From NCBI GenBank assembly GCA_004213955.1, contig SGZL01000009.1, positions 1 to 40,084 of the forward strand: a DNA stretch of 40,084 nt, written 5' to 3'. The first letter of the stretch is position 1; each line of letters starts with the position of its first letter. Shown in pieces: positions 7,655 to 16,030 of this stretch. This stretch comes from Gammaproteobacteria bacterium (GTDB lineage Bacteria > Pseudomonadota > Gammaproteobacteria > Magnimaribacterales > AG-339-G14). The position numbers and the translations under genes are program-made. The notes below the pieces were generated by a model. The model did not search any database. It was not told where the DNA came from and saw only the letters and a list, made by a program, of their open reading frames with translations.

Positions 7655-10474
7655 TTACATCTGAGCAGATAACCTAAGAAACACAAACCTGCCAAGTGAA
7701 TCATAAAAGGATGGATAAAAATTTCCATTTCCTGGAACGTAACCTATTTGACCGTTTACTGGAGGATCCTGATCGAATAAATTATTAATGCCAAGTCTCA
7801 AATCAAATGAATCGAAGGAAAATTTCACAGAAGGATCAATATAAGTAAAACTTTTAAAAGGGATATTTTCATTGTAAGAAGTACTGGTCTTATCTGTATT
7901 TGTATCTTCTACTGCGTCGATGTGCCTAATTCTCAAGCTAATATTCATTGGGACATCCATAACAGCTGTTAGCAGATCAATTGATAATACGTTTTGAAAT
8001 TTTGGAGAAGGTAAGCCACAAGTATTTTCATATTTACCTCGACAATCTGTAGCGATATTAGAAGATGCTTGTTGAATTTCTCTTCTAATTAAAAAATTAG
8101 AAAAATTACTTAAGTTTAATATTCCAAATTTAGTTTCAAAAGATTTTTTGTAGAGAATGTCAAAGCCAGTTATTTTATTGCTAACAAAATTTAATAAAGG
8201 GGTATTTATTTTTCCCTCCCCTTCATGGAAAGTTCCTGTAAGTGGATTTCTATTGATTAAACTACACCATTTATTAAGTCCAGTATCTAAACATTTTGTT
8301 AAAACAGTATCTGCGTCTGACGTTCCTATTTGGTCTTCAAGATCAATATTGTAAATATCAAGTTCTAAGTAATTTTCTGCGTTGCTGAATATAAATCCTA
8401 AGCTGGAAGTTATTGCTCTTTCAGGTAATAAATTTAGATTGCCTCCAGTTGTTGTTGCGATTGAACTTGCAGGAGTTTCAATCGAACCGTATAGAGAAGG
8501 TGTAACACCTGTTCTTTCACAATCTGCCAAAGTTCGGACTGGAGATGAACCAGAACACGGATCTGCACTTAAGGCAACGAATTCTGCGTGCGTTTCTTCG
8601 AATAGTTCATGAATATCTGGAACTCTAATTGCCTTTTGAGCCGAGGCTTTCAGCACAAATTCGTCAGTGAATGGATATGTAATGCCTAGATCAAAAGTAT
8701 CTGACTTTTGTGATAATGAATAATCTGAAAATCTATAACTAGTAGAAACATCAATTGAATTTTTAAAAGGTAAAAAAACTTCGAGAAATAATTCATTAAC
8801 TTTTATTTCTCCTGAAAGCGCATGTTGTTCAACTTGTTGACCGGCCCCATCGTTACTTTCAAAATTTTGATCAGGGGTCTTTACCAATGCAGTTTTTCTT
8901 CTTTCTAATCCAAATGCAATTGACGGATCGAAGAATAAATTACTATCGACCGATAGATCTCTAGAAATACTTAAGAATTGATGAGATTCGTTACTTGATC
9001 CATCTATTCTTAAATTTAAATTTATATAATCTAAAGCTTCTTGGGTTACTCCCAAAGCAGGATTTGAAACTACTTGATTTCCATTATTGATGAATATATT
9101 CCATGGCGCACATCCATTATCAGCGCTAACGCAGCTAGGATTTGCACTTGTGCCAGAGATGTTTAAAGCATTAGCGGTTTTGGATTTAGAAATATCATTG
9201 AAATAGATATAGGTTAAATCAGTGATAGATCTTTGATGAAAAAAATTATAATTCCAACCTTCATTAAATTTTCCTTCTAATTCAATAACAAATCGATTAT
9301 TAGTTAAATCAAAATCTTGTTGTCTAGGTAAGCCTTCAAAGTTTCTTCTACTGAGAGTCACAGATTGTGAGTCGTTGGAAGTCAAACCGAAATCGGTACA
9401 TAATTTCTCAACTTGTTGGGCTGATAAAAATGGGTTGTTGCAAGGAATTGAAACACCCTGTCTAAACAAGAGAGAATAATCAATTTGCGCAATTGTTTCA
9501 TCGTGCATATGGAAATAACTCGTTTTTAGCTGATGATTATTATCAAACTTGAAGTCAAATAACAAACCAGTGCTAATTTTTTCATCAGGACGTTGAAGAA
9601 AATTATAAGAAGCGAAATTATAGGTTGTACTTCCTGAAATAAAATCCGTATCTTCTACATGATAAAATGTATCTACTCCAATTTTAAATTGGCCCTCTTT
9701 AGAAGCACTAGAACCTCTACAAACTGCATTTGCGGACAAGGCACAATTACTAATGTCCCTTTCAGACCACCTCACTGAATCTACTTTTCTAAAATTAAGA
9801 TAAGTTGTGAAGTGAGCTCTTTTAGAAAATTTATGACCAACAACGATAGATATACTTTCCTGATTTCCATCGCTTACCGAATTTGGCGCTAATGCATAAG
9901 GTTTCGATAAGTGAATCTCCCTTAAATAGTTGTTGTTATTACTATGATTGTAAAACCCCCCTTGAAAATCTATTTTTACTCCTTCAAAAGATCTATCCAG
10001 AATAAAATTAATTACTCCACCAATAGCATCCGAACCGTAAATGGTTGATTTCCCTCCTGTTACTACATCAATCCGTTTAACAAGTGCATCGGGAATCTGA
10101 TTTATATCTGCCTCAGCATGACCATCAAAAGGTGTTCCTGGAGAAAGTCGTTTGCCATCAATCAATAATAAGGTTCTATCACCGCCTAGAGATCTTAAAC
10201 TCACAGAAGCTGTGCCAGTTGAAAAGCCTGATTGTAAAGCTGAATTACTTGGAGTTATTTGAGGTAACGAAGAAAGATAATCTTCTAATCTAAAGGTACC
10301 AGTTTTATCCAAATCTTCTTTAGAGATTCTAAAAAAAGGATTTACTACTCTAGAGCTGTCTGATTTTATTAAAGTCCCAGTGACTCTTAATTCTTCAGTA
10401 GGTTGTTCAATCTGAGAAAAAATAAACGTTGAAAAAAATATTAATGATAAATATAAAATATTTATTTTAAACAT
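7655..10474 (-). CDS. TonB-dependent outer-membrane receptor (large, cysteine-paired type)
   Basis: 939 residues. A signal peptide (roughly residues 1-20, ending FIFSQ) is followed by a TonB-box-like segment (EELRVTGTLI) and a plug domain at about 30-165 with SLRSLGGDRTLLLIDGKRL, VKRIDVVTGG and SDAIGGVINFIL. The rest is a 22-strand barrel ending in FVFLRLSAQM. Several close cysteine pairs in presumed extracellular loops (for example SNCALSANAVC, KCLDTGLNKWC, TDCRGKYENTC) suggest disulfide-stabilised loops. The receptor takes up a large substrate across the outer membrane with TonB-ExbBD energy. Substrate unknown; glucokinase directly downstream favours a carbohydrate (inference). A strong hairpin lies 2 nt before its start codon. 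Confidence 0.9.
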   Translation of the reverse strand: MFKINILYLSLIFFSTFIFSQIEQPTEELRVTGTLIKSDSSRVVNPFFRISKEDLDKTGTFRLEDYLSSLPQITPSNSALQSGFSTGTASVSLRSLGGDRTLLLIDGKRLSPGTPFDGHAEADINQIPDALVKRIDVVTGGKSTIYGSDAIGGVINFILDRSFEGVKIDFQGGFYNHSNNNNYLREIHLSKPYALAPNSVSDGNQESISIVVGHKFSKRAHFTTYLNFRKVDSVRWSERDISNCALSANAVCRGSSASKEGQFKIGVDTFYHVEDTDFISGSTTYNFASYNFLQRPDEKISTGLLFDFKFDNNHQLKTSYFHMHDETIAQIDYSLLFRQGVSIPCNNPFLSAQQVEKLCTDFGLTSNDSQSVTLSRRNFEGLPRQQDFDLTNNRFVIELEGKFNEGWNYNFFHQRSITDLTYIYFNDISKSKTANALNISGTSANPSCVSADNGCAPWNIFINNGNQVVSNPALGVTQEALDYINLNLRIDGSSNESHQFLSISRDLSVDSNLFFDPSIAFGLERRKTALVKTPDQNFESNDGAGQQVEQHALSGEIKVNELFLEVFLPFKNSIDVSTSYRFSDYSLSQKSDTFDLGITYPFTDEFVLKASAQKAIRVPDIHELFEETHAEFVALSADPCSGSSPVRTLADCERTGVTPSLYGSIETPASSIATTTGGNLNLLPERAITSSLGFIFSNAENYLELDIYNIDLEDQIGTSDADTVLTKCLDTGLNKWCSLINRNPLTGTFHEGEGKINTPLLNFVSNKITGFDILYKKSFETKFGILNLSNFSNFLIRREIQQASSNIATDCRGKYENTCGLPSPKFQNVLSIDLLTAVMDVPMNISLRIRHIDAVEDTNTDKTSTSYNENIPFKSFTYIDPSVKFSFDSFDLRLGINNLFDQDPPVNGQIGYVPGNGNFYPSFYDSLGRFVFLRLSAQM

Positions 10475-10476
10475 AT

Positions 10477-10506
10477 GAATGAAGGACTAGTTAAAGTCCC
10501 TCATTC
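10477..10506. promoter_or_regulatory. Inverted repeat next to the receptor start codon
   Basis: The arms GAATGA-A-GGACT (10477-10488) and AGTCC-C-TCATTC (10495-10506) pair as 6 + 5 bp with one mismatch and a 6-nt loop. In the minus-strand mRNA the hairpin ends 2 nt before the ATG of the 939-aa receptor, and no Shine-Dalgarno sequence lies outside it. It could be a translational control hairpin or a DNA operator. It is a poor terminator for the upstream ZnuD-like gene because no U-tract follows. Confidence 0.5.
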
Positions 10507-10540
10507 TATATGTTTTATGGAGTATATTCGATATGAAAAT

Positions 10541-12610
10541 TTACAAACTCAAATTAAATCTAAAACCTAAATTTCGTCCAGCCAAAGGCACTTCATTTTT
10601 AACATACGAAGCATGATTTCTTGCGATTTCATTGAATAAATTTGTTCCAAAGAGACTTAAGGTCAAATCGTCATCTGAATAAATGCTATAAGATTTTGAC
10701 ACCATCAAATCTAATAACTCAAATCCAGCAGTAGCTTCTTCTCCAGCAGCAGTATCGTTCTGAGATTTTACTTCTTTTAAAGAAAGATCAACTGATAGAT
10801 CATCCTGAGTATAAACAAACGAATAAATATTTCTGGAAGGTGTAATTCTAGGAATATTTGTTCCATCCGTGAATTTACCGTCTACAGAATCAGTTCCAAT
10901 CATTACAGTTAAATTACCATCGTAAAGATCAAAATCTGAACTAACACTAAACTCATATCCATCAAATTCAGCATCTTTTTGCGAATGATTGGCAATTACA
11001 ACACCTTCAAGTTTTGCTCCATTTGCATTGTCTTGTAGATAAATATAATTATCTATGTCGTTTTGAAAATACAATAAGTTAAATTTAATGTCGTTTAGTT
11101 CATAAGATAACTCTAAATCAATATTGCTAGCTTCTTCTGAATCTAGATCGACACTTCCAAGTTCGAATCTTTGAATAGCCATATGTTTTCCATTCATCAA
11201 CAATTCAGTAGATGATGGAGCCCTTTCTACATTTGAAATACCTAAAGTCGCTTCAAAATTATCGCTTATGGCTCTATTGAAAGATGCTGAAAAGCTTAAG
11301 TTATCAAAGTCAAGATCATAGTTTGTAATGCTATTACCGTTGTTAATTGTTTGTTTCGAACCCTTCACATTTATTTGGTCATATCTAATTCCAAGATCCA
11401 TATGAAGCTCATTGAAATTTGTACCTAAAAAATATCCAATTGTTGATTCGCTTGTTTCTGCAGGTCTCATTGAGGGAGTACCAACTTCTTTAACTACTGA
11501 AGCATCTGAATTAGCTAAGTTAAATGCTAATTTTTGCTCGTTATTAGCATTAGAAATATCTAGGATAACCTGAGCTTCCTCAGAGTTATTAGTAAATGTT
11601 GTAGCTCCGTGTTCTTCTGGCTCATTAGGATCATGAACTTCATTCGGATCTTCATAGTGTTGTTCAGTTAGTGAGGAATCTGTTTCTCTCAATGAATAAG
11701 CTATTGAATTAATAGCTCCATTTAGAAGATATTCACCCTCAATATTTACAACGCTACTGTCAGTTACTGCAAAGATTCTTTCGTCTTCGTGCGGTTCAGG
11801 TTCTCCGTTTGTTGCTTCTTCTTCTTCGCCGTGAAAAGGAACTCCATTAAGTTGATCGATGATTACAGATGAAATTCCATAATAACCCCAATCTCCAGTC
11901 TTTGATATTCCTAGTCTAGTTGCAGCCAATTTTGAATCTGAATTAGGTAAATATGAAAATTCTTCATGTATTTCACCTGGCTCATGAATTACTGCTTCAT
12001 CAGGAATATCAAAATTATCTAAATTTTTGGAACTGTGAGAAAAGAAAAGATTAAAACCTTCAACAGCTCCTGAATAATCGATATTATAATTATCACCATC
12101 ATTAACTGATTGTGATTCAAAACCAAGGTTAAAGACGTTTTCTAAAACGTCTTCTTTTGAGATCGTATTGTCTACAATATTAACGATTCCACCAATGGCG
12201 CCATTGGAATAAAGAATAGATGATGGTCCTTTAACAATCTCAATCTGTTGAATACCGCCAATATCAACTTCAATTGGATGATCGGCTCCCATGAAGGCTA
12301 CGTCTCTAACAACTAAACCATTGTTTAAAACTTTCACCCTATTACCAGACAACCCTCTAATTATTGGCTGTCCGACTGATGCGCCATAATCTTGATTAGA
12401 GATACCAAGCAAAGTGTCAATTGATTCAGCGAGTGTCGAGACTCCTTTTCTTGAGAAATCCGAGTAATGGATGACGTGAATTGGATTATTGATGCTACTC
12501 ACATCACCGTCCAAGAATGCAGAAGAAACAGTAATTTCTTCTATGTCTTGTGCCAGCAGCACAGCTGGAACTGCAAAAAGCGCAGTTAAATAAATATAAA
12601 ATGTTTTCAT
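10541..12610 (-). CDS. TonB-dependent receptor, ZnuD-like (probable zinc or other metal uptake)
   Basis: 689 residues. The signal peptide is MKTFYIYLTALFAVPAVLLAQ. The plug domain reads GQPIIRGLSGNRVKVLNNG, then DVAFMGADHPIEVDIGG and IVKGPSSILYSNGAIGGIVN; the DHPxEVD segment is typical of the ZnuD group of zinc receptors. The barrel contains loops rich in Glu, Asp and His (HEPGEIHEEF at about 200, GEEEEATNGEPEPHEDER at about 265, EQHYEDPNEVHDPNEPEEHG at about 315), which could capture divalent metals. It ends in GFRFNLSL. It has a clear AAAGGAG Shine-Dalgarno and lies 44 bp after a small His/Cys-rich exported protein in the same direction. Metal specificity is inferred; copper or another metal remains possible. 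Confidence 0.85.
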   Translation of the reverse strand: MKTFYIYLTALFAVPAVLLAQDIEEITVSSAFLDGDVSSINNPIHVIHYSDFSRKGVSTLAESIDTLLGISNQDYGASVGQPIIRGLSGNRVKVLNNGLVVRDVAFMGADHPIEVDIGGIQQIEIVKGPSSILYSNGAIGGIVNIVDNTISKEDVLENVFNLGFESQSVNDGDNYNIDYSGAVEGFNLFFSHSSKNLDNFDIPDEAVIHEPGEIHEEFSYLPNSDSKLAATRLGISKTGDWGYYGISSVIIDQLNGVPFHGEEEEATNGEPEPHEDERIFAVTDSSVVNIEGEYLLNGAINSIAYSLRETDSSLTEQHYEDPNEVHDPNEPEEHGATTFTNNSEEAQVILDISNANNEQKLAFNLANSDASVVKEVGTPSMRPAETSESTIGYFLGTNFNELHMDLGIRYDQINVKGSKQTINNGNSITNYDLDFDNLSFSASFNRAISDNFEATLGISNVERAPSSTELLMNGKHMAIQRFELGSVDLDSEEASNIDLELSYELNDIKFNLLYFQNDIDNYIYLQDNANGAKLEGVVIANHSQKDAEFDGYEFSVSSDFDLYDGNLTVMIGTDSVDGKFTDGTNIPRITPSRNIYSFVYTQDDLSVDLSLKEVKSQNDTAAGEEATAGFELLDLMVSKSYSIYSDDDLTLSLFGTNLFNEIARNHASYVKNEVPLAGRNLGFRFNLSL

Positions 12611-12654
12611 AAAAACTCCTTTTTATGTAATTAGTTAAAAAAAATTAGAAATAT

Positions 12655-12936
12655 TTAACTAACTGGTGGAGCTCTTATAGAAAGATAGTGATTGAAAAGA
12701 TTTGTTAAATTTGATTGATAAGAGAAAAAATAATTTTCTAAATTTAAATTTTCATTAATGAAATTTTGGTCAATGAAAAAAGAAATTTCAGCAACTCTGC
12801 AATGATCACATATCTCTTCTTCATGTTCGTGCTCGAGTGCGTGTTCTGTATCAAAATCTGAAACGTGAAAATAAGAATGACTTGATATGGAGAATAGAGC
12901 TAAAAAAGCTAGAATTAAATAAGTCTTATTTTTCAC
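12655..12936 (-). CDS. Small exported His/Cys-rich protein, putative metal binder
   Basis: I choose the GTG at 12936 (93 residues) over the TTG at 12954, because it gives a standard signal peptide, MKNKTYLILAFLALFSISSHS. After it comes ALEHEHEEEICDHCRVAE, a His/Glu cluster with a CxxC pair that could bind zinc or copper. The C-terminus is SIRAPPVS; an RAPP-type ending is common in small metal-associated proteins encoded beside metal receptors (DUF2946-like), but I cannot assign a family firmly. It precedes the ZnuD-like receptor by 44 bp, so the pair probably forms a metal-uptake operon. It diverges from fabI. Confidence 0.65.
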   Translation of the reverse strand: MKNKTYLILAFLALFSISSHSYFHVSDFDTEHALEHEHEEEICDHCRVAEISFFIDQNFINENLNLENYFFSYQSNLTNLFNHYLSIRAPPVS

Positions 12937-12943
12937 GACGAAG

Positions 12944-12951
12944 ATTATACT
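12944..12951. promoter_or_regulatory. Overlapping divergent -10 elements (metal operon / fabI)
   Basis: The 8-bp sequence ATTATACT reads TATAAT on the minus strand (12949-12944) and TATACT on the plus strand (12946-12951). It lies between the GTG at 12936 and the fabI ATG at 12972, the only space available. Predicted transcription starts give an almost leaderless mRNA for the metal operon and a leader of about 14 nt for fabI. The -35 matches are weak on both sides. Confidence 0.4.
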
Positions 12952-12971
12952 CAACGTGATAAAATTTAGAT

Positions 12972-13766
12972 ATGGCTTTTTTAAAAGGAAAAAAAATCTT
13001 AATCGTTGGTGTTGCCAATAAATTTTCTATCGCTGCGGGCATTGCTGAAGCTATGCATGCTCAAGGAGCTGAAATAATTCTTTCTTATCAGTCTGAACGA
13101 CTCAAAAATAAAGTAATGCAAGTTGGAGAAAAATTGAATTGTGTTGATTACATTGAATGCGATGTAGGAGATGATGACTCTATTAAAAAACTAGTAGCTG
13201 CAATTGAAAGTAAATGGGGCTATTTAGATAGCTTAGTGCATGCAGTTGGGTTTGCTCCTGCCAATGAATTGGAAGGTGATTTTACTGAAGTCGCTACTAG
13301 AGAAGGTTTTAAAATAGCTCATGACATAAGCGTGTATAGTTTTACCGCTTTAGCGCAGGCTACTAAACAATTAATGATCGGTCGTAACGCAGCTCTTTTA
13401 ACTCTTTCTTATCTTGGAGCAGTCAGAACCTTACCAAATTATAACGTGATGGGAGTGGCAAAAGCTGGCTTGGAATCTACAACTAGATATTTAGCTAACA
13501 GCTTGGGTAAAGACGATATCAGGGTGAATGCGATATCTGCTGGCCCAGTTAAAACTCTTGCTGCATCAGGTATTAAAAGTTTTAGAAAGATGCTCTCTTA
13601 CAATGCTTCTAGAGCTCCTCTTGGCAGAAATATTACTACTGAAGAAGTCGGGAATGCTGGAGCTTTTCTATGTTCAGATTTAGCTAGCGGCATTACAGGA
13701 GAAATATTGTATGTTGACGCCGGTTTTAATATTACTGCGATGGGTGACTTAACAGAAGTAGACTAA
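12972..13766 (+). CDS. fabI: Enoyl-[acyl-carrier-protein] reductase (NADH), FabI type
   Basis: 264 residues, the standard FabI length. It carries out the last reduction of each fatty-acid elongation cycle. The modified Rossmann motif [16 protein letters not shown] is at the N-terminus. The active site reads [20 protein letters not shown], with the FabI Tyr-x6-Lys pair and the additional upstream Tyr. [13 protein letters not shown] and a C-terminal [11 protein letters not shown] also match. The stop overlaps the convergent ppiD by 4 bp. The fabI-ppiD neighbourhood matches that of Pseudomonas. Confidence 0.96.
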   Translation: MAFLKGKKILIVGVANKFSIAAGIAEAMHAQGAEIILSYQSERLKNKVMQVGEKLNCVDYIECDVGDDDSIKKLVAAIESKWGYLDSLVHAVGFAPANELEGDFTEVATREGFKIAHDISVYSFTALAQATKQLMIGRNAALLTLSYLGAVRTLPNYNVMGVAKAGLESTTRYLANSLGKDDIRVNAISAGPVKTLAASGIKSFRKMLSYNASRAPLGRNITTEEVGNAGAFLCSDLASGITGEILYVDAGFNITAMGDLTEVD

Positions 13767-15574
13767 TTAATATTAGCTGTGTCTCTTAGCGCTTGATAAA
13801 GATTATCTCTCTGAATTTCTCCCATTGCTTGGCTAATTCCAATCTTAGTGGCTTCAATTTCTTCTAAAGTGATTATTCCGTTGAAATCATCAACTCCTAA
13901 AATTTCAATAACGTAAGCGTCATCGAGATAAAAAGTAGAAGCGATTGAATCAGGCCCTGTCATGCTTGGTATTGAAAAAATTGTTCTAGACACTTCCTCT
14001 GGGAATAAACTTGTTTCTCTATCTATTTCTGAATAAATAACGAAGTTTTCTAAATTTTCTTGTTTTTGAAGATCAGTTAGATAGTTTTCTACAATTGATG
14101 GCAAAAGTGTCTTCGCAGCTGAAAGCTTTAATTCTTGTTCAATTTCTCCTTTCACTTCATCAATAGGTTTTAAAACACTCGGTGATAATTCAGTTGGCTC
14201 AATGATTAAATATCCTTGATCAATTTCATATGGCCCATAAACTTCATTTAAAAAGATATTGTTCCTTTCAAAATCATCTACAAAATCCAGGTTTCCATAA
14301 GTTATCAATAAATCTGTTACGGATAAATCTTTTTCAATATCATAAGAAATATCATAAATTTCAGAGATATCGGATACAGTTAAATTGGATAAATTTTCAT
14401 CTATTTCATTTAAAATATTTTGCATTTCTTCTTCAGTTTTTATTGAAGTAAGACGGCTAATAATGTCGTCATCAGTTACAGTAAATTCATTGCGCTCGGT
14501 AACTTTTAATAGATGAAAAGACGATCCCAAATCAATAATTTTTGAAATTCCATCTAATTCAATATTTGATAATTCGTTTTCAAATTCATCAGGAAATATT
14601 GTGCCATCAGTAAATCCTAAATCTCCTTCATTGTCTTTTGAACCAAAGTCATCTGAATACCTTAAGACCAATTCTTCAAAACTTAGTGATCCACTATCTA
14701 GTTCAGCAATTAAAGTCTCAGCTATTCCAAATTGCTTCGATTTTGTCGTCTCATCATATGACAATTGAATATGACTGATTCTTGTCTGTGATGAATTTCC
14801 ATTAAGTTCTATCAATGCTTCTCTTTCTTCTAAAATCTCATCAGCTGAAATGATGACATCGTTTTTAAAGTCATCCTTTGAAATTAAGATTGAATTTACA
14901 TTGATTTTTTTAAGTGTATAAAAATTGTTTTGATAATTGTTATAAAAATCTAATATTTCATTAGATGAGACTATTTGGTCATCGGCAACTTCTTTCAAGC
15001 TTATTTTTTTAAATCTAATGTCTCTTTTTTGTTTTGAGGTAGTAATAAAATTTTTTGCATCTTCATTGGTTACAAATGAAGTGGAATTAAAAAAATTAAT
15101 TAATGCTGATGCATTGTAATTAGATTCAGTAAGAATTCTGAATTCGTCTGTTGTCATTCCTAGCCTACTTAAGAGCCCTCTAAAAATATTTACATCGAAT
15201 TTACCATCTGAATAAAAATTTAAATCTTGTTTAATGAGATCGTTAATACGTTCTTCAGAGACTCCGAACCCTATTTCTTCAGCTTTTTGTGAAAAGAGTT
15301 TTTTAAAAATTATTGAGCTTCTCGTAAAGTTGTCTAATTCTTCTTCAGATATATCATTTAGTTCATCAAAATTTGAAGCAATTCTATTGGCCTCCAAACT
15401 GTATTCTCCAGCGTGAACATCCTCTCCATTAACTGAGAAAATTATGTTGCCCCCTAAGTTATTATTTCCAATAAAACCTCCAAATGTTGCAACTAATACA
15501 AAAACAATAAACCCAACAACAATCGTCGAACCCGTTGAATTAAGATTTTTTCTTATGTTTGAAATTGCTGACAT
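13763..15574 (-). CDS. ppiD: PpiD-like periplasmic folding chaperone (SurA-N / rotamase domains)
   Basis: 603 residues. One membrane anchor at about residues 15-36 ([19 protein letters not shown]) places the bulk in the periplasm. A SurA-N-like chaperone region follows, then a parvulin (PpiC) domain at about 265-365 ([43 protein letters not shown]). PpiD acts at the Sec translocon on emerging outer-membrane and periplasmic proteins. The position downstream of hupB is the conserved one. A strong hupB terminator ends only a few bases before this ATG, so expression needs readthrough or a promoter inside the terminator region. Confidence 0.9.
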   Translation of the reverse strand: MSAISNIRKNLNSTGSTIVVGFIVFVLVATFGGFIGNNNLGGNIIFSVNGEDVHAGEYSLEANRIASNFDELNDISEEELDNFTRSSIIFKKLFSQKAEEIGFGVSEERINDLIKQDLNFYSDGKFDVNIFRGLLSRLGMTTDEFRILTESNYNASALINFFNSTSFVTNEDAKNFITTSKQKRDIRFKKISLKEVADDQIVSSNEILDFYNNYQNNFYTLKKINVNSILISKDDFKNDVIISADEILEEREALIELNGNSSQTRISHIQLSYDETTKSKQFGIAETLIAELDSGSLSFEELVLRYSDDFGSKDNEGDLGFTDGTIFPDEFENELSNIELDGISKIIDLGSSFHLLKVTERNEFTVTDDDIISRLTSIKTEEEMQNILNEIDENLSNLTVSDISEIYDISYDIEKDLSVTDLLITYGNLDFVDDFERNNIFLNEVYGPYEIDQGYLIIEPTELSPSVLKPIDEVKGEIEQELKLSAAKTLLPSIVENYLTDLQKQENLENFVIYSEIDRETSLFPEEVSRTIFSIPSMTGPDSIASTFYLDDAYVIEILGVDDFNGIITLEEIEATKIGISQAMGEIQRDNLYQALRDTANIN

Positions 15575-15580
15575 CTTTCC

Positions 15581-15611
15581 AAAAAAAAACGCGCCATTAC
15601 GACGCGTTTTT
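15581..15611 (-). terminator. Rho-independent terminator of hupB
   Basis: Read on the minus strand, a 9-bp stem AAAAACGCG / CGCGTTTTT (15611-15603 with 15593-15585) with a 9-nt loop is followed by an unbroken T run to 15581. It starts 14 bp after the hupB stop and ends 7 bp before the ppiD ATG. Confidence 0.85.
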
Positions 15612-15624
15612 AATTATATATTTT

Positions 15625-15894
15625 TTATAAACTATCTTTAAGCGCTTTTCCTGGTTTGAAGCCTACCCCTTTAGAAGCAGCTATTTGAATAGTCTCACCA
15701 GTTTGAGGATTCCTCCCCATTCTCGCAGCTCTTTCTCTTACTAAAAAGGTACCAAAGCCGACTAAGGCTACTTGGTCACCACTACTTAATGCTCCAGCTA
15801 TTCCATCAAGAACAGCATCCAGAGCTCTCCCCGCCTCAGCTTTAGACATGTCTGTTGCTGATGCTACTGAATCAATTAATTCTGCTTTATTCAT
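15625..15894 (-). CDS. hupB: DNA-binding protein HU-beta
   Basis: 89 residues. It is a histone-like nucleoid protein that bends DNA non-specifically as a dimer. [11 protein letters not shown], the [21 protein letters not shown] arm segment and the C-terminal [14 protein letters not shown] are near-consensus HU. A GAGAG Shine-Dalgarno precedes the ATG. The gene has its own promoter in the 136-bp gap after lon and its own terminator, as expected for a highly expressed gene in the conserved lon-hupB-ppiD order. Confidence 0.97.
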   Translation of the reverse strand: MNKAELIDSVASATDMSKAEAGRALDAVLDGIAGALSSGDQVALVGFGTFLVRERAARMGRNPQTGETIQIAASKGVGFKPGKALKDSL

Positions 15895-15959
15895 AACTCT
15901 CTCTGTTTAAATTTAAAAAATTTTTTTTATTAACCTTTATTTTTTAAAGATAACTGCTA

Positions 15960-16000
15960 ATAACTTAGATCATTTAATTCCTAAGTTATATAGATGTCAA
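15960..16000 (-). promoter_or_regulatory. hupB promoter with a 9-bp palindrome around the -10
   Basis: On the minus strand a perfect TTGACA (16000-15995) is followed, after a 17-bp spacer, by TTAAAT (15977-15972, 4 of 6). The perfect inverted repeat ATAACTTAG / CTAAGTTAT (15960-15968 and 15981-15989) brackets the -10 in its 12-nt loop, so it may be an operator. The transcript leader would be about 70 nt. The rest of 15895-16030 shows nothing else clear. Confidence 0.55.
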
Positions 16001-16030
16001 GCACATATAGATTTATGTCTAAATAAAATT

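Noticed and set aside
12936-12972. Zur box upstream of the metal operon
   Set aside because: The gap contains no convincing palindrome of the Zur type; the only symmetry is the overlapping -10 elements.
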